A stretch of 64,000 nucleotides of DNA from Eonycteris spelaea (lineage: Eukaryota > Chordata > Mammalia > Chiroptera > Pteropodidae): assembly GCA_003508835.1 (NCBI GenBank), contig PUFA01000092.1, positions 6,181,501 through 6,245,500 of the forward strand. Direction: 5' to 3'. The position numbers and the translations under genes were made by a program. The notes under the pieces were generated by a model. That model worked only from the letters and a program-made list of their open reading frames with translations, did not search any database and was not told where the DNA came from. Numbering within the stretch: the stretch's first letter is position 1; each line of letters starts with the position of its first letter. Positions 11,159 to 20,799 of the stretch are shown here, piece by piece.

Positions 11159-11690
11159 TGTTGGTGAGGAAGAAACTTTCCTCTGCCATCAAGTTTTTTT
11201 TGCTGGTCTAATACTCAAATAGACATGAAACTGATTAGCAAGAGAGACTAACAAATTTAATATATAATATATATAGGAAAATATGAATAATCTATATGTA
11301 GGAACTCTGCATACATAAGAGTCAGAGATCCTACATGCATGAGAGTTTCAGAGACAGAAAGGAAAAATGGGTACATGAGACATCTGAGCTAGGGGTGAGG
11401 TGAGGTGCCTTGGGGGCTTCAAAGGGTCATGCAGGATGATAAGAAGAGCAGATGTTTAGTAAACAGAAATTTGTCCTGCCCGAAAGATAGGTCAAAAGAG
11501 GTTAGATCTGATAATCTCTTAACTGTGGGCAAGGCCCCTAATTCAAGTTCCTGAGGTAGAGTTAAGGGAGAGGCAAATGTTTCTCTTGAGCCTGCAGCTA
11601 AACAGCTAACATTGCCTTTAGCGCAAAACAATTCACATACCACAGAGGCACATCTTCACATCTTGGGGTAACTAGTTCTGAACCCCCACA
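11159..11690 (-). mobile_element. Probable solo LTR of an endogenous retrovirus
   Basis: Read on the minus strand, a block of about 530 bp starts TGTGGGGGTTCAG (at 11690) and ends '...tttcttcctcaccaaca' (at 11159), i.e. TG...CA ends. The terminal text about 'agaccagca' followed by a fragment rich in 'cttcctca' resembles mammalian LTR 3' ends. No internal retroviral genes or primer-binding site flank it, and a target-site duplication is not clear. It lies just outside the L1 mosaic that starts at 11755. Confidence 0.5.
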
Positions 11691-12059
11691 CTTAACTGCA
11701 TAATTAAACATGCTGTTATCACCACTGCTTGCTTAAAAAATAAACAAGTTTGATTTAAAATGGCAGACTGAGCACATACTGCAGCCTTCTCTTCATGCCA
11801 AAATCCCTGGCAGAAAAGACATATTCAAAATAATTAAATTCACAAGTGCATTGGAAAACAAGAAGTTTAAGATATTGAATGTCTAGAACTTATGAGGATT
11901 TCCTGAAAGATGGATAGAAGGATGGATTGGACAGAAGAAAGATTAACAGTTACAAAGAGAAGACAGGACTGCTGTGAAAGGTCATAGCACTACCAAAAGT
12001 GTTTCACATCTAGAGGTAGCAAAAAGAAGCAGAAAGGAGTCCAGACTAGACCATATAGA

Positions 12060-12297
12060 AATTAATTAGTGGACATGGTTCCATAGTGTAGCAGTTAGCA
12101 CTCTGCTTTATACAGAAGGTCCTGGGTTTGTGTCCCAGTGGAGCCACAGTCCATGGTCTATGGCCATGTCACTCTGAACAACCCTGATATCTGATCTTGG
12201 AAGCTAAGCAGGGTCAGGCCCAGTTAGTACCTAGGAAGACCAAGTGCTGTAGGTATAAATAATAATAAATATTTTTTAAAAAAAATTAATTAATTAG
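12060..12297. repeat. 10-bp target-site duplication flanking the hybrid SINE
   Basis: AATTAATTAG occurs at 12060-12069 and again at 12288-12297, directly bracketing the SINE. The low complexity lowers its weight slightly, but the position is exactly that expected for L1-mediated insertion. Confidence 0.75.
12070..12287 (+). mobile_element. Hybrid tRNA/5S rRNA SINE (MEG-TR-like, fruit bat)
   Basis: A Pol III retroposon in two modules. The head (12077-12145) is tRNA-like. Its acceptor stem GGTTCCA pairs with TGGAGCC, it has an A-box-like TAGTGTAGCAG and a B-box-like GGTTTGTGTCC, and its T stem CTGGG/CCCAG is perfect. It looks closest to tRNA-Val, but the anticodon region is 3 nt short, so it is no working tRNA. 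The second module (12156-12253) is 5S rRNA-like, keeping the internal promoter segment AAGCTAAGCAGGGTC exactly, with short internal deletions. An A/T-rich tail follows (about 12254-12287), and there is a 10-bp duplication. Hybrid tRNA/5S SINEs named MEG-TR are described from megabats, which is why I infer that host. Confidence 0.85.
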
Positions 12298-13109
12298 AGC
12301 ATCACAGCAGGAGCAGTGAGCTAGTGGAACCTTCCTCATCCTCCATCCAATGGCTGCAACAGAGGTATTTGTCTCTAGATAGAATATAGGACAATGCCCA
12401 CCTGCCACTTGACACCTGGAATAATCAGGAAAATATACTCAGAACACAAGCTAGTAGCTCTTCCTGTTCAGCAGCAAGCCGCACCCTTCCTCACACCTCC
12501 AAAGAATGACAGGTATTCAGATGGTGACAATAGACTCCTCCTCTCAGGGAGAGTGTACAACGGACAGCCTCCTCTATAAACAATTTAAAAACTTAATCTC
12601 AAATACACAGATGACCACTAAAATTATTTGAGGAAAACCAACACCTTGACATAAAATTACTAACCCAAGAAACTCAGTAAATGTAGACAGGATAAATACA
12701 AAGATAACTATGCCGAGACACATCATGGTCAAATTGCTGAAAAGCAAAGATAAAAGGAATGTCAGAAATATTCCAAAGAAAAATGGAATATTTATTTAAA
12801 AAATAACAATTTGAATCTCAATAGATTTCACATCAGAAACTATGAAGATGACAGTATATCAATATTTTTAAAGAGCTGAAGAAAGAAACTGTCAATCCAG
12901 AAAATGTTCCTCAATAATGAAGGCAAAATGAAGATATTTTCAGAGAAATGAAAACTAAGAGAATTAAGCATCACCATCAGAACTACCCGCCCCCCCTCCC
13001 AAGAAATGCTAAAGAAAGTTCTTTAGCCTGAAGGGATTGCTGCCAAATGGAAACTCAAATTTTTAGGAAGGAAGGAAGAACATGAGAAATGGAAAACATT
13101 CAAAGTAAT

Positions 13110-13757
13110 ATAGTCAATCCTCATTATTCACAGATTCTGTATTTGTGAATTCATCTACTCATGAAAACTTATTGGTAACCCCAAAATCAATACTCAGTGC
13201 TTTCACGGTCATTCAGGAACATGTACAGAACAGTGAAAATTTTGAGTCACCCAGTGCAACTTCCCAGCACCATTCCAGCTGAGTTCTAACAAGGCAAAGC
13301 TCTGCCTTCTTGTTTCAGCTCCCATAATTTAAACAGGCATCTTTTCATGGTCAATCTAGTGCCACACTTTTTGCATTTTTGTGCTTTTTCTTGATGATTT
13401 TGCTCTCTCAAATGGCCCTCAAATGTAATATTGAAGTGCTGTCTAGTGTTTCTGAGCCTAAGAAGGCTATAAAGTACTTTATGGAGAAAATACTCATTAG
13501 GTAAGGTTTGTTCAGGCATGAGTTGTATGGCTGTTGGCCATTAGTTCAATGTTAATGAATCAACAACATACATTAAATAAGGTGTAATTAAACAGAAAGG
13601 CACATAAAACAAGTTGATCAGTTGGTAATATTGTGACCAGAGGCCCCCAGGAAGCTAACCCTGTATTTACCCTAGAGTGAGGTTCAGTACTCATTAATTG
13701 AATGTTTGTGGTGAATTTATAGAACATAACTACTGTAAATAATGACAGTCGCTTCAT
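13110..13757 (+). mobile_element. Internally deleted Tigger2-like DNA transposon
   Basis: Ends are inverted copies: left 'agtcaatcctcattattcac' at 13112 and right '...aataatgacagtcgcttca'. Between them at about 13415-13565 is the relic of the transposase start, where a decayed frame recalls the helix-turn-helix region ('aagaaggctataaa', '...ttcaatgttaatgaatcaac'). Stops and missing sequence abolish function. It sits inside the old L1, so it is younger than that copy. Confidence 0.75.
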
Positions 13758-13899
13758 ATAAAAGTTTGTTTTCCTATCAGTATCTTTAGATACATGACTT
13801 CAAATCAAAAACTACGATATTGCCTATGAGTTTATAATGGCGGTAGATATAATACAAATGACAATTATAGCCTAGCAGAAGTTTTTAATGGAACAAAAA

Positions 13900-14285
13900 G
13901 GCTGAGTAAGAGGGAGCTACTCTTGTCTGACTGCTTTAGAGCTGAGACATCAATTATTTCCTGCCTTTGAATTTGAACTGGAACATCAGCTCTTCTTGGG
14001 TCTCAAGCCTGCCACATTTCATATCTGGAACTCACACCATCTGCTCTTCAGCTCTCCTGGTTCTTAGGTCTTCAGACTAGGACTGGAACACCATTGGCTC
14101 TTCTAGGTCTCCAGATTACCAGTTGCAGATATTGAGATGTATCAGCTTCCATAATCACGTGAGCCAATGTCTTATTTTTAATCTTTTTTTGTACAAATGT
14201 ACATATATATATACACATATATGTGTGTACATACATATGTATATATTCTCCTAGTTCTGTTTTAGAGAACCCTGAATAATAGAAT
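13900..14285 (+). repeat. Ancient repeat ending in a TA/TG microsatellite
   Basis: The stretch 'agcttccataatcacgtgag' followed by 'ccaatgtctta', a (TA/TG)-rich run at about 14197-14245 and 'gagaaccctgaataat' matches the 3' end of a common old mammalian repeat (LTR-like) that I cannot name with certainty. Confidence 0.35.
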
Positions 14286-14329
14286 TTCACTGATGTTTAA
14301 AGGTCCCCACATACAATAACTGCAAAAGA

Positions 14330-14915
14330 CAAATTCTTTTCAAGTGCACATCATCCATTGAACAAGCCAGACCATATACTGGATCTTAAAACAAATCAAT
14401 AAATTTAAAATGATCAAAAGCATACAGATTATGTCCTTTGATCACAAGGAACTACACTAGAAATCAATAAAAATAAGATCTAGGAAAACTCCAAATATTT
14501 ATAAAATAAACAAGATATTTAAAATAATCCATGGGTCGAAGAAGAAATCACAAAGGAAGTTAGATAGTATTACAAACTAAATGAAAATAAAAGTACGATA
14601 TATCAAAATTTGATGATGCGGCTAAAGCAGAGTTTATATACAGAAATGTATAGCTTTAAATACTAATATTAGTAAAGAAGAGAGATCTAAAATCAATGAC
14701 CTAAGGTTTCCACATTGAGAAGCTAGAAAAAGAAGAGCAAAGTAAATCCAGAGTAGGCAGAAGGAAGAAAATAATAAAGATAAGGGCAAAAATCAAATTA
14801 AATACAGAGAAACAATAGAGAAAATTAGCAAAGCTAAAATTGTTCTTTGAAATAATCGACAATGTTGATAAACTACTTTCTATAGTTAGTTATCAAGAAA
14901 AAAATAAAAATTGAG
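14330..14915 (+). mobile_element. Old L1 coding-region fragment
   Basis: Text such as 'atcacaaggaactacactag', 'taatccatgggtcgaagaag' and 'agaagctagaaaaagaagag' is characteristic of old L1 (L1M) internal sequence. Same strand as 11755-13108, so probably part of the same original insertion or cluster. Frames are broken. Confidence 0.65.
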
Positions 14916-14944
14916 AACTGTGAAGAATTTTTAAGGTTTGAGAT

Positions 14945-15440
14945 TGTACCATACTTGCAAAGCTAACAAATTACTAGCTATAGTTTCATGAGCGCTAGCA
15001 GACTAAATGAGACTCCTGGATGAGAGACAGGACTTTACTACTCATGGCATAGGAAGCAGGATGAGCTTTATGTTTACATCAATTTCTTTCGGCTCTGAAG
15101 TCCCCAGGAATGACGCAGGGTGGCCTGGGTAGAGGTTGTAAATGTAGTGGATTGGTATCCGAGCTAAGGATCCTCAAACTTAGGGAAACTTAACATTTTA
15201 TAAGAGACTTTAAACAAACCTACCTGACTTTTACCCTTCAGGTAAAATTGTCTTTATTATACTGAATGGGAAACAAATCTGTCCTCTGCTCTGGAGGGAG
15301 CCACTATCACTATTTACCAAAGCTATTTGCTGTACCAACATCCTTGAAAAGATAGTCCGGGACAAAGGCTGTCTGCGCCTCTGCTACAAGATGAGCAGAA
15401 ATGTGAAGAGGCTCATGGGTAATTGTCTCTCCACAAGAAC
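14945..15440 (-). mobile_element. Probable endogenous retroviral LTR
   Basis: On the minus strand, the block ends with R/U5-like text: 'atgagtagtaaagtcctgtc', 'tctcatccaggagtctcatt' and 'tagcgctcatgaaactatag'. This is the pattern of an LTR 3' end after a degenerate polyadenylation signal. The other boundary is a guess. No viral genes are attached. Confidence 0.4.
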
Positions 15441-15479
15441 ACCAATTACCAATATCAGGAATAAAAGAGCAGTTTTACT

Positions 15480-15980
15480 ACAGATCCTACAGAAATTAGA
15501 AGGGAAATTAAGAGAATATTATAAACAACGTAAGGTTAAAAAAAATTAGAACAATGTTACATTTGAGGAATTAGGGAGAGAGACTGACTGAGGAAGGGTA
15601 TGCAGGAACTTTCTGAGATGGTGGGAATAGTCCATATCTGGATAAGGGTATGAGTTATATAAGCATATAGTGAAAACTCAAAAAAATACACTTAAAATTT
15701 GTGCATTTCATTATATGTAAATTTTACCTCAAAAGAAAAAGAAACTATAAGCGATATGAACTTTAGGAATAATTTTTATGCTGAAGTGTTTAGGGGTACA
15801 TTGATATCTTCGTTTTACTGCAAAATGGATCAAGTGGTCAACAGATGATATGTAATAAAGCAAGTTATTAAAAATGTTAATGGTATAATCTTAGTGGATA
15901 TATTGTTGTTCACAGTAAATTATTCTACCTTCGTATGTTAAAAAATTTCAAAATAAAAAGTTAGAAGAAAAAGATTTTAA
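15480..15980 (+). mobile_element. Old L1 3' end
   Basis: Typical old L1 3' text: 'ggaactttctgagatggtgg', 'tgtgcatttcattatatgta', 'aattttacctcaaaagaaaa', closing with 'aatttcaaaataaaaagtta'. Non-functional. Confidence 0.6.
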
Positions 15981-16785
15981 AAACATACGAATCAATTACA
16001 ATTTATGAACTTTATTGGATCATTATTTGGCCACATAAACTGGAAAAAAATTTATGATACACTGGGGAAATGTGAACAATAATTACTTGTTGTTTTAGGC
16101 CTGTGTAGGAGATGCTGTCAGTCCCCATGTCTCACAGTCCCTATCTCCCCGACTTCAGCACATGTTACCCAGAATTCAGTTGCCAACACCTGCTTTTCTT
16201 TGCCTGAGGTCTTTCTCTGCCTGCTAAAATTCTCTTTGCCTACTCTTGTGGCTGTCTACAAGTGATAAAGAGTTAACGCTTGCTATAGCAGCCTCCCACA
16301 ATGTCTAACTTACAAACCTTCCCTTTTCTGCCTCAATTCTCCCACTTCCCTTCTCGCATAGACTATTTACACTCAAGTCTTTGTTTCAATATCAGCTTCG
16401 GGAGGAACTCAAAGTGTGACATTGGGATGATAGCTAAAATGTTATTTATTTTTTTTTGGTAAGTTCTTAATTTTTAGAGCTACACAGTGAAATATTCACA
16501 GATAAAATTATACTGTCTGGGATTTGCTTCAAAATAATCAAGTGTTAGTAGGGAAAGTAGGTGGAGGTATGGATGAAAAAAATGATAGAATGACGACAAT
16601 TGTTAGAATTCAGAGAGACATGGGTGTTCCTTATTAATTTCTTCTACTTTGTATATATTCAGAATTATATTGAAAATGACCTGGAGGGGCTAGTGAAGAT
16701 AAAAGATCTTTTAGGCTTGGGCACAAATCCTATCCTGGGCTCTATTCCTCAGGCCAAAAACTTGCTTGGGGAAGACATTGGTTCA
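15981..16785. other. No gene or confident repeat seen
   Basis: Unremarkable AT-rich DNA. Short open stretches (for example 16600-16812) show no recognisable protein. Confidence 0.5.
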
Positions 16786-16789
16786 AAAG

Positions 16790-17230
16790 TTGACCAGGGA
16801 ACCTGCACATGAACATTCATATCAACCTTATTTGTAATAGTCCAAAAACTAGAAACAACCAGAATTTCCTTCCTTCAATGGGTGAATAGTTAAACTGTGG
16901 TATAGCCTTACCTTGGAATACTACTAAACAATCAAAAAGAACTGTTAATACAAACAGTAACCTGGATGGATCTGAAGGCCAATCTCAAAAATCATACGTG
17001 ATTCCATGTGATTCAAGAAACGACAAAAGTATAGACATGGAGGTAGATTAGTGGTTGTCAGGGGCTAGGGACAGAAGGAAGTAGGTAGGACTATAAAAGG
17101 GTGGTGAGGGGCCAGTTTTGTATCTTGATTATGGTGGTAGTTACATGAATCTATACATTTGCATGAACCTGCATACACAGGTACATGTGCACATACACAC
17201 AAATGAGTATATGTAAAAGTGGTGAAGTCT
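16790..17230 (+). mobile_element. Old L1 3' end
   Basis: Features 'aaactagaaacaaccagaat', 'ggtgaatagttaaactgtgg', 'aacctggatggatctgaagg', 'agtggttgtcaggggctagg' and 'ggtggtagttacatgaatct', the standard order of an L1M ORF2 end and 3'UTR. Confidence 0.65.
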
Positions 17231-18995
17231 GAATCTGAAATAAGGTCTATGGATTATACCCAAGTTAATTTTCTTGTTTTGAATTTGTGTTATAGTTACA
17301 TAGAATGAAAATATTAAGAGAAACTGGGCGAAGAGTATGAGGAACCTTTCTAAGTTATTTCTGCCACTTGCTAGGAATCTTAAGTTATTACAAAATAAAG
17401 AGGTTTCCAAAAAGTAAAAAAAGTGGAAATAAAGTTTTGTTGTTGTTGTTGTTGTTTTAAAAAGACATCCAGATTTCAAAGGTAGCTAGGCTGGAGGTCC
17501 TAGCAGTTGAGCCTCATATTCACTGTTGACAGTGCAAAAGTATAAACTTCCATTCTTCTACCCAGAAGCCAGAGGGGTAGAGTCTTCACTGGAAAGCCCA
17601 GTAGCCTAATTATTACAGGTCATGTAGACCTGTAAAACTGATTATAAAGCTCTCTCAGAGACTTGATAAGGTGCCCAACATCTTAATACATTCCTTTGCT
17701 GCTTAAACTAGACAATGTGGGCTCTGTTGTTTGCAGCTTTGAATGCCGGCTGGTTTTTATTCTGGTCATTTCAATTGCACATCTTCATTTTCTAAGGAAT
17801 TTTAAGGAATGATAAATAAGCTAAAACATATCTCTACACACCGAAGCTACTGCGAAATTGTATCAGGCTAGAAAGTAATAAATGGATAAGCAATATAAGC
17901 CTGCTTGGTTACCTGTAGCAACAGAGAGAACTGAAGCTCCTACACTGACTTGCAATGATTAATAGCCCCACCTTTCTGAGGTTTTTTTGTTCTGAAATCC
18001 CTAAGAAACCAGAGCTCATGTGTGTACTTCTGTGTCTAGGACGTGGATTTTTTTTTCTGTACCTCACTAACAATGTGCAGCACTGCCCTCCCTCACACCC
18101 CCTAAGAATAGCCCATACTGGTTTTAGATGGCAGGAAGACTGCCCGGACAACCCTCCTGCTATTAAATACAGCTTTAATAAAGGCTCTAAAAGGGGGATG
18201 TTTAAAAGAGCTTTATAATTACCCTATACTATAAGATGATCAAGAAGGATGAGAAAAGAAGAAAGCAAGAGAAAATATTGAAACATCCAATTCAAAAAAA
18301 AAAAAAAAAGGAATAAGACTTATAGAAATTATCTTAACCTAAGTTAAAGAGTGAGGGAGAGAGCCAGGGCACAGTCTTTAAGGACCCTTGAGTCAATACT
18401 TCTATTGCCCTTATCACTGCTTTGTATTAAATGTGCACATGGGTTGGGATCCTTGTTGGTACTGGGACTTGTACCCAATTCACTCAGGTTATAATATGAA
18501 GAAATTAATTTCCAAGGTTTCAAAAGCAGAACCACACAAACAACTTCATTTGCATAAAATTTTTCGTTGGTCCCAAACAGAAATGGCCACTTTTATTATA
18601 TATCTATCTCTTAATACCAATTTTATGTCTGTGAGTAAAATGTAGCTGAATAACCACTTTCTAAAATTTTATGTAATTGTGAAATGGGCTGCTCCAAAGT
18701 GGAGATGATAGAAAGGACCATCAGAGGTGTGCATGCTATGACTTGTACAACAATTTCTTTTTCATAGTTTTGTCATTATTCTTTTGTAGCTTCTAAGATT
18801 TCCATCATTAGATATTTAGATTTTTGACAAAAAAAAAAAAAAAAAAAAAAGCGAAACCCCAAAAACCGAGGAAGTGAAGATAGCTCTCTGTCTGCCAAAG
18901 GCCACCATTACTGATCATTATCACTGCCTACTTTTCTTTGGTCCTTTCCAGTTTGGAAGGTACTTTAACATCCTTTGTTTCTCATTAATATTTTG
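17231..18995. other. No gene; simple repeats only
   Basis: Contains a (TTG)n run at about 17434-17456 and A-runs at about 18295-18310 and 18829-18850. No exon-like or conserved pattern recognised. Confidence 0.5.
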
Positions 18996-18999
18996 ATTT

Positions 19000-19140
19000 T
19001 CTCTAACAACCCTGAAAAGAAGTAGGGACTCAAATTATCAGAAAGTTAAAATGAAAAAGATGATGCTCAAAGGGGTTAAATGACTTGCTCAAGGTCACAA
19101 AACTGGTAAAAAGATCCCTCATCATTCACATCAAGTAAGC
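19000..19140 (-). repeat. MIR-like fragment, reverse orientation
   Basis: 'ggggttaaatgacttgctca' followed by 'aggtcacaaaactggtaa' is the reversed MIR core. Confidence 0.45.
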
Positions 19141-19689
19141 CTGTTGCCTTCTCTAATGCTAACAGATTAATGAGAGAAAAGACCCCTGGGGAATTTCCTC
19201 TAATCACTACACATTAGCTGAATAGCACAGATTGCCTTCTACTTCCTCTCAAATCCCATTGCACTTGCCATCTGTAAAATTCATTTGAGCTCTTTCTCAT
19301 ATTTTGCCTTGTCTTGCTTGTAAGAGTTTAATAAATGAATGGGTGAATGGCGAGAGTGTGTGCATTCCCTAATATGTAGTACAAGTATTAGAAACAGGAA
19401 TCTAGACTTTTATATTCTCACAAAATCTAGCAGAGTGCAATGCTTAGAAATAATTTTAATTTAAATTTAATTAGGTTAGATAATAGTATAAAAAATACAG
19501 ACTTTGGCCCTAAGAAAATAAGATGGAGAAAAGGAAAATTTTAGTGAGATAGACCAGGTACTTCCATGCCTATTGAGTCCACGGCCATCATTTTAATCAT
19601 TCTTTTGCCAAGATATTTAACTCCCTCGACCTCGTTGCACACGCCCAACTCAGTGATAATCCCAGATCAACCTACAAGTAGTCAGCCTA

Positions 19690-20200
19690 CTTCACTCTTT
19701 ACCTTGGTTAGGTTAGAGACAAGGTGATGAACAAAAGAAAGACAAACATACACTTGTTAGGTATCTAGTCAGACACGAAGGAACGACAGGAGGAACAAAG
19801 GAATAGGGACCCAGACTAGAGACCACCCAAAGAACAACCCAATGGTAAGAGAATTCTGGGTACGCACATACGCACTAGGCAGTTACAGAGCAGCCAGGTG
19901 TCAAGCAAGATGACCTCACTTGCAATCACCTAGGAATGCCTTTGGAACCACTCCATCACTGCCCAAATATAAGGCAGACATTCTCACTTCTGGGCCTTCT
20001 TTCTGACAGCACTCTGTTGCAGCTCTCATCGCTGGGATCATTTGCCTCCTTGGGGCATGTTTTGTCTTTATCCATGTGCCTCCTTGGGGGCATTCTTTCT
20101 CTAAAATATATTTTTAATAAAACTATTAAATCTCAGTGGGTGATTATTCTTCATTGCCGTCATTTGAGGAAGAACCGAGGGGGAAATGCTAACTAACTAT
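19690..20200 (+). mobile_element. Probable LTR of an old endogenous retrovirus
   Basis: The 3' part reads like an LTR R/U5 region: 'cttctgggccttctttctga', an AATAAAAC signal at about 20116, then 'ctcagtgggtgattattctt'. It has an internal direct repeat (gcctccttggggcat at 20044-20058, and a copy with one extra G at 20078-20093). Boundaries uncertain, and no viral gene adjoins. Confidence 0.4.
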
Positions 20201-20404
20201 ATGTTTGCAGTGTTATCCCTCTCCCCACCCCTCACCATGGGCACCACCAAACTCCAATCAGCTCCAATGGTGACACACTTGCTTAAATAACAAAAGGTGT
20301 TTGGACTAAAAAGTCCAAAGGTAAAACTGGCTTCAAATGGAACTTGTTCTTGCGGCTCAAATGATGTGAACAAGACCAAACTTTTTTTTCACTCTGCCTT
20401 CCTC

Positions 20405-20575
20405 GGGGTTGATTTCATTCTCATTCCAGGCATTGCTCCATTACCTTCTCGTTTTCAGTAATGAATGCTATTAAGAATTCTGATGCCATTTTTGTTCCAA
20501 GTCCTTGGTATGTGACCTATTTTTCCTCATCGGAAGCCTTAGGGTTCTAACATTTCAAAATAATCCTTCTTCATT
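20405..20575 (-). repeat. Old LINE-like repeat, copy A
   Basis: About 150 bp clearly homologous to 44550-44700 in the same orientation (shared blocks 'ggcattgctccatt', 'gaattctgatg', 'ggaagcctta' and 'atttcaaaataat'). It is probably an L1/HAL1-type piece in reverse. Confidence 0.45.
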
Positions 20576-20728
20576 CATATCCAGAAGGAAAAAGCAAATG
20601 TATCCCAGTACTTACAGTAAAAGTCCTAGGTCATGTGTCCACCATTGAACCAATCATTCTGGCCAGGTAAATTGAATAAAATGATAAGCCTAAACTCAAT
20701 TTTGTGTTCCTACATTGCAGCTGGAAAG

Positions 20729-20786
20729 TTCCATTTGGGATCCATGTGATTCTATTTCCCTAGAATCACATGGATCCCAAATGGAA
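20729..20786. repeat. Perfect inverted repeat, 25-bp arms with 8-bp spacer
   Basis: The left arm 20729-20753 begins 'ttccatttgggatccatg' and the right arm 20762-20786 is its exact reverse complement. The spacer is 'atttccct'. The 25 pairs have no mismatch, so it is either young or maintained. No transposon ends or tail adjoin. As RNA it would form a 25-bp hairpin with an 8-nt loop. Confidence 0.95.
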
Positions 20787-20799
20787 ATTAGAAGCTACT

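Larger units (their letters stand above)
11755..13108 (+). mobile_element. Old L1, 5'UTR and ORF1-proximal part (host of nested insertions)
   Basis: Starts near 'aaaatggcagactgagcaca', an old L1 5'UTR beginning. It resumes after the SINE at 12288 and reaches the stretch around 12720-13050 with 'acatcatggtcaaattgctg', 'aaactgtcaatccagaaaat' and 'aagaaatgctaaagaaagtt', typical of L1M 5' regions. It is interrupted by the SINE (12070-12287) and by Tigger2 at 13110. No intact frame remains. Confidence 0.6.

Noticed and set aside
11419..11643. 74-codon minus-strand frame
   Set aside because: Lies inside the probable solo LTR, with no viral protein similarity.
12077..12145. A functional tRNA gene
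   Set aside because: The anticodon arm is shortened, and it is fused to a 5S-like body within a SINE bounded by a target duplication.
13286..13757. Minus-strand open frames
   Set aside because: Antisense shadows of the Tigger2-like transposon.
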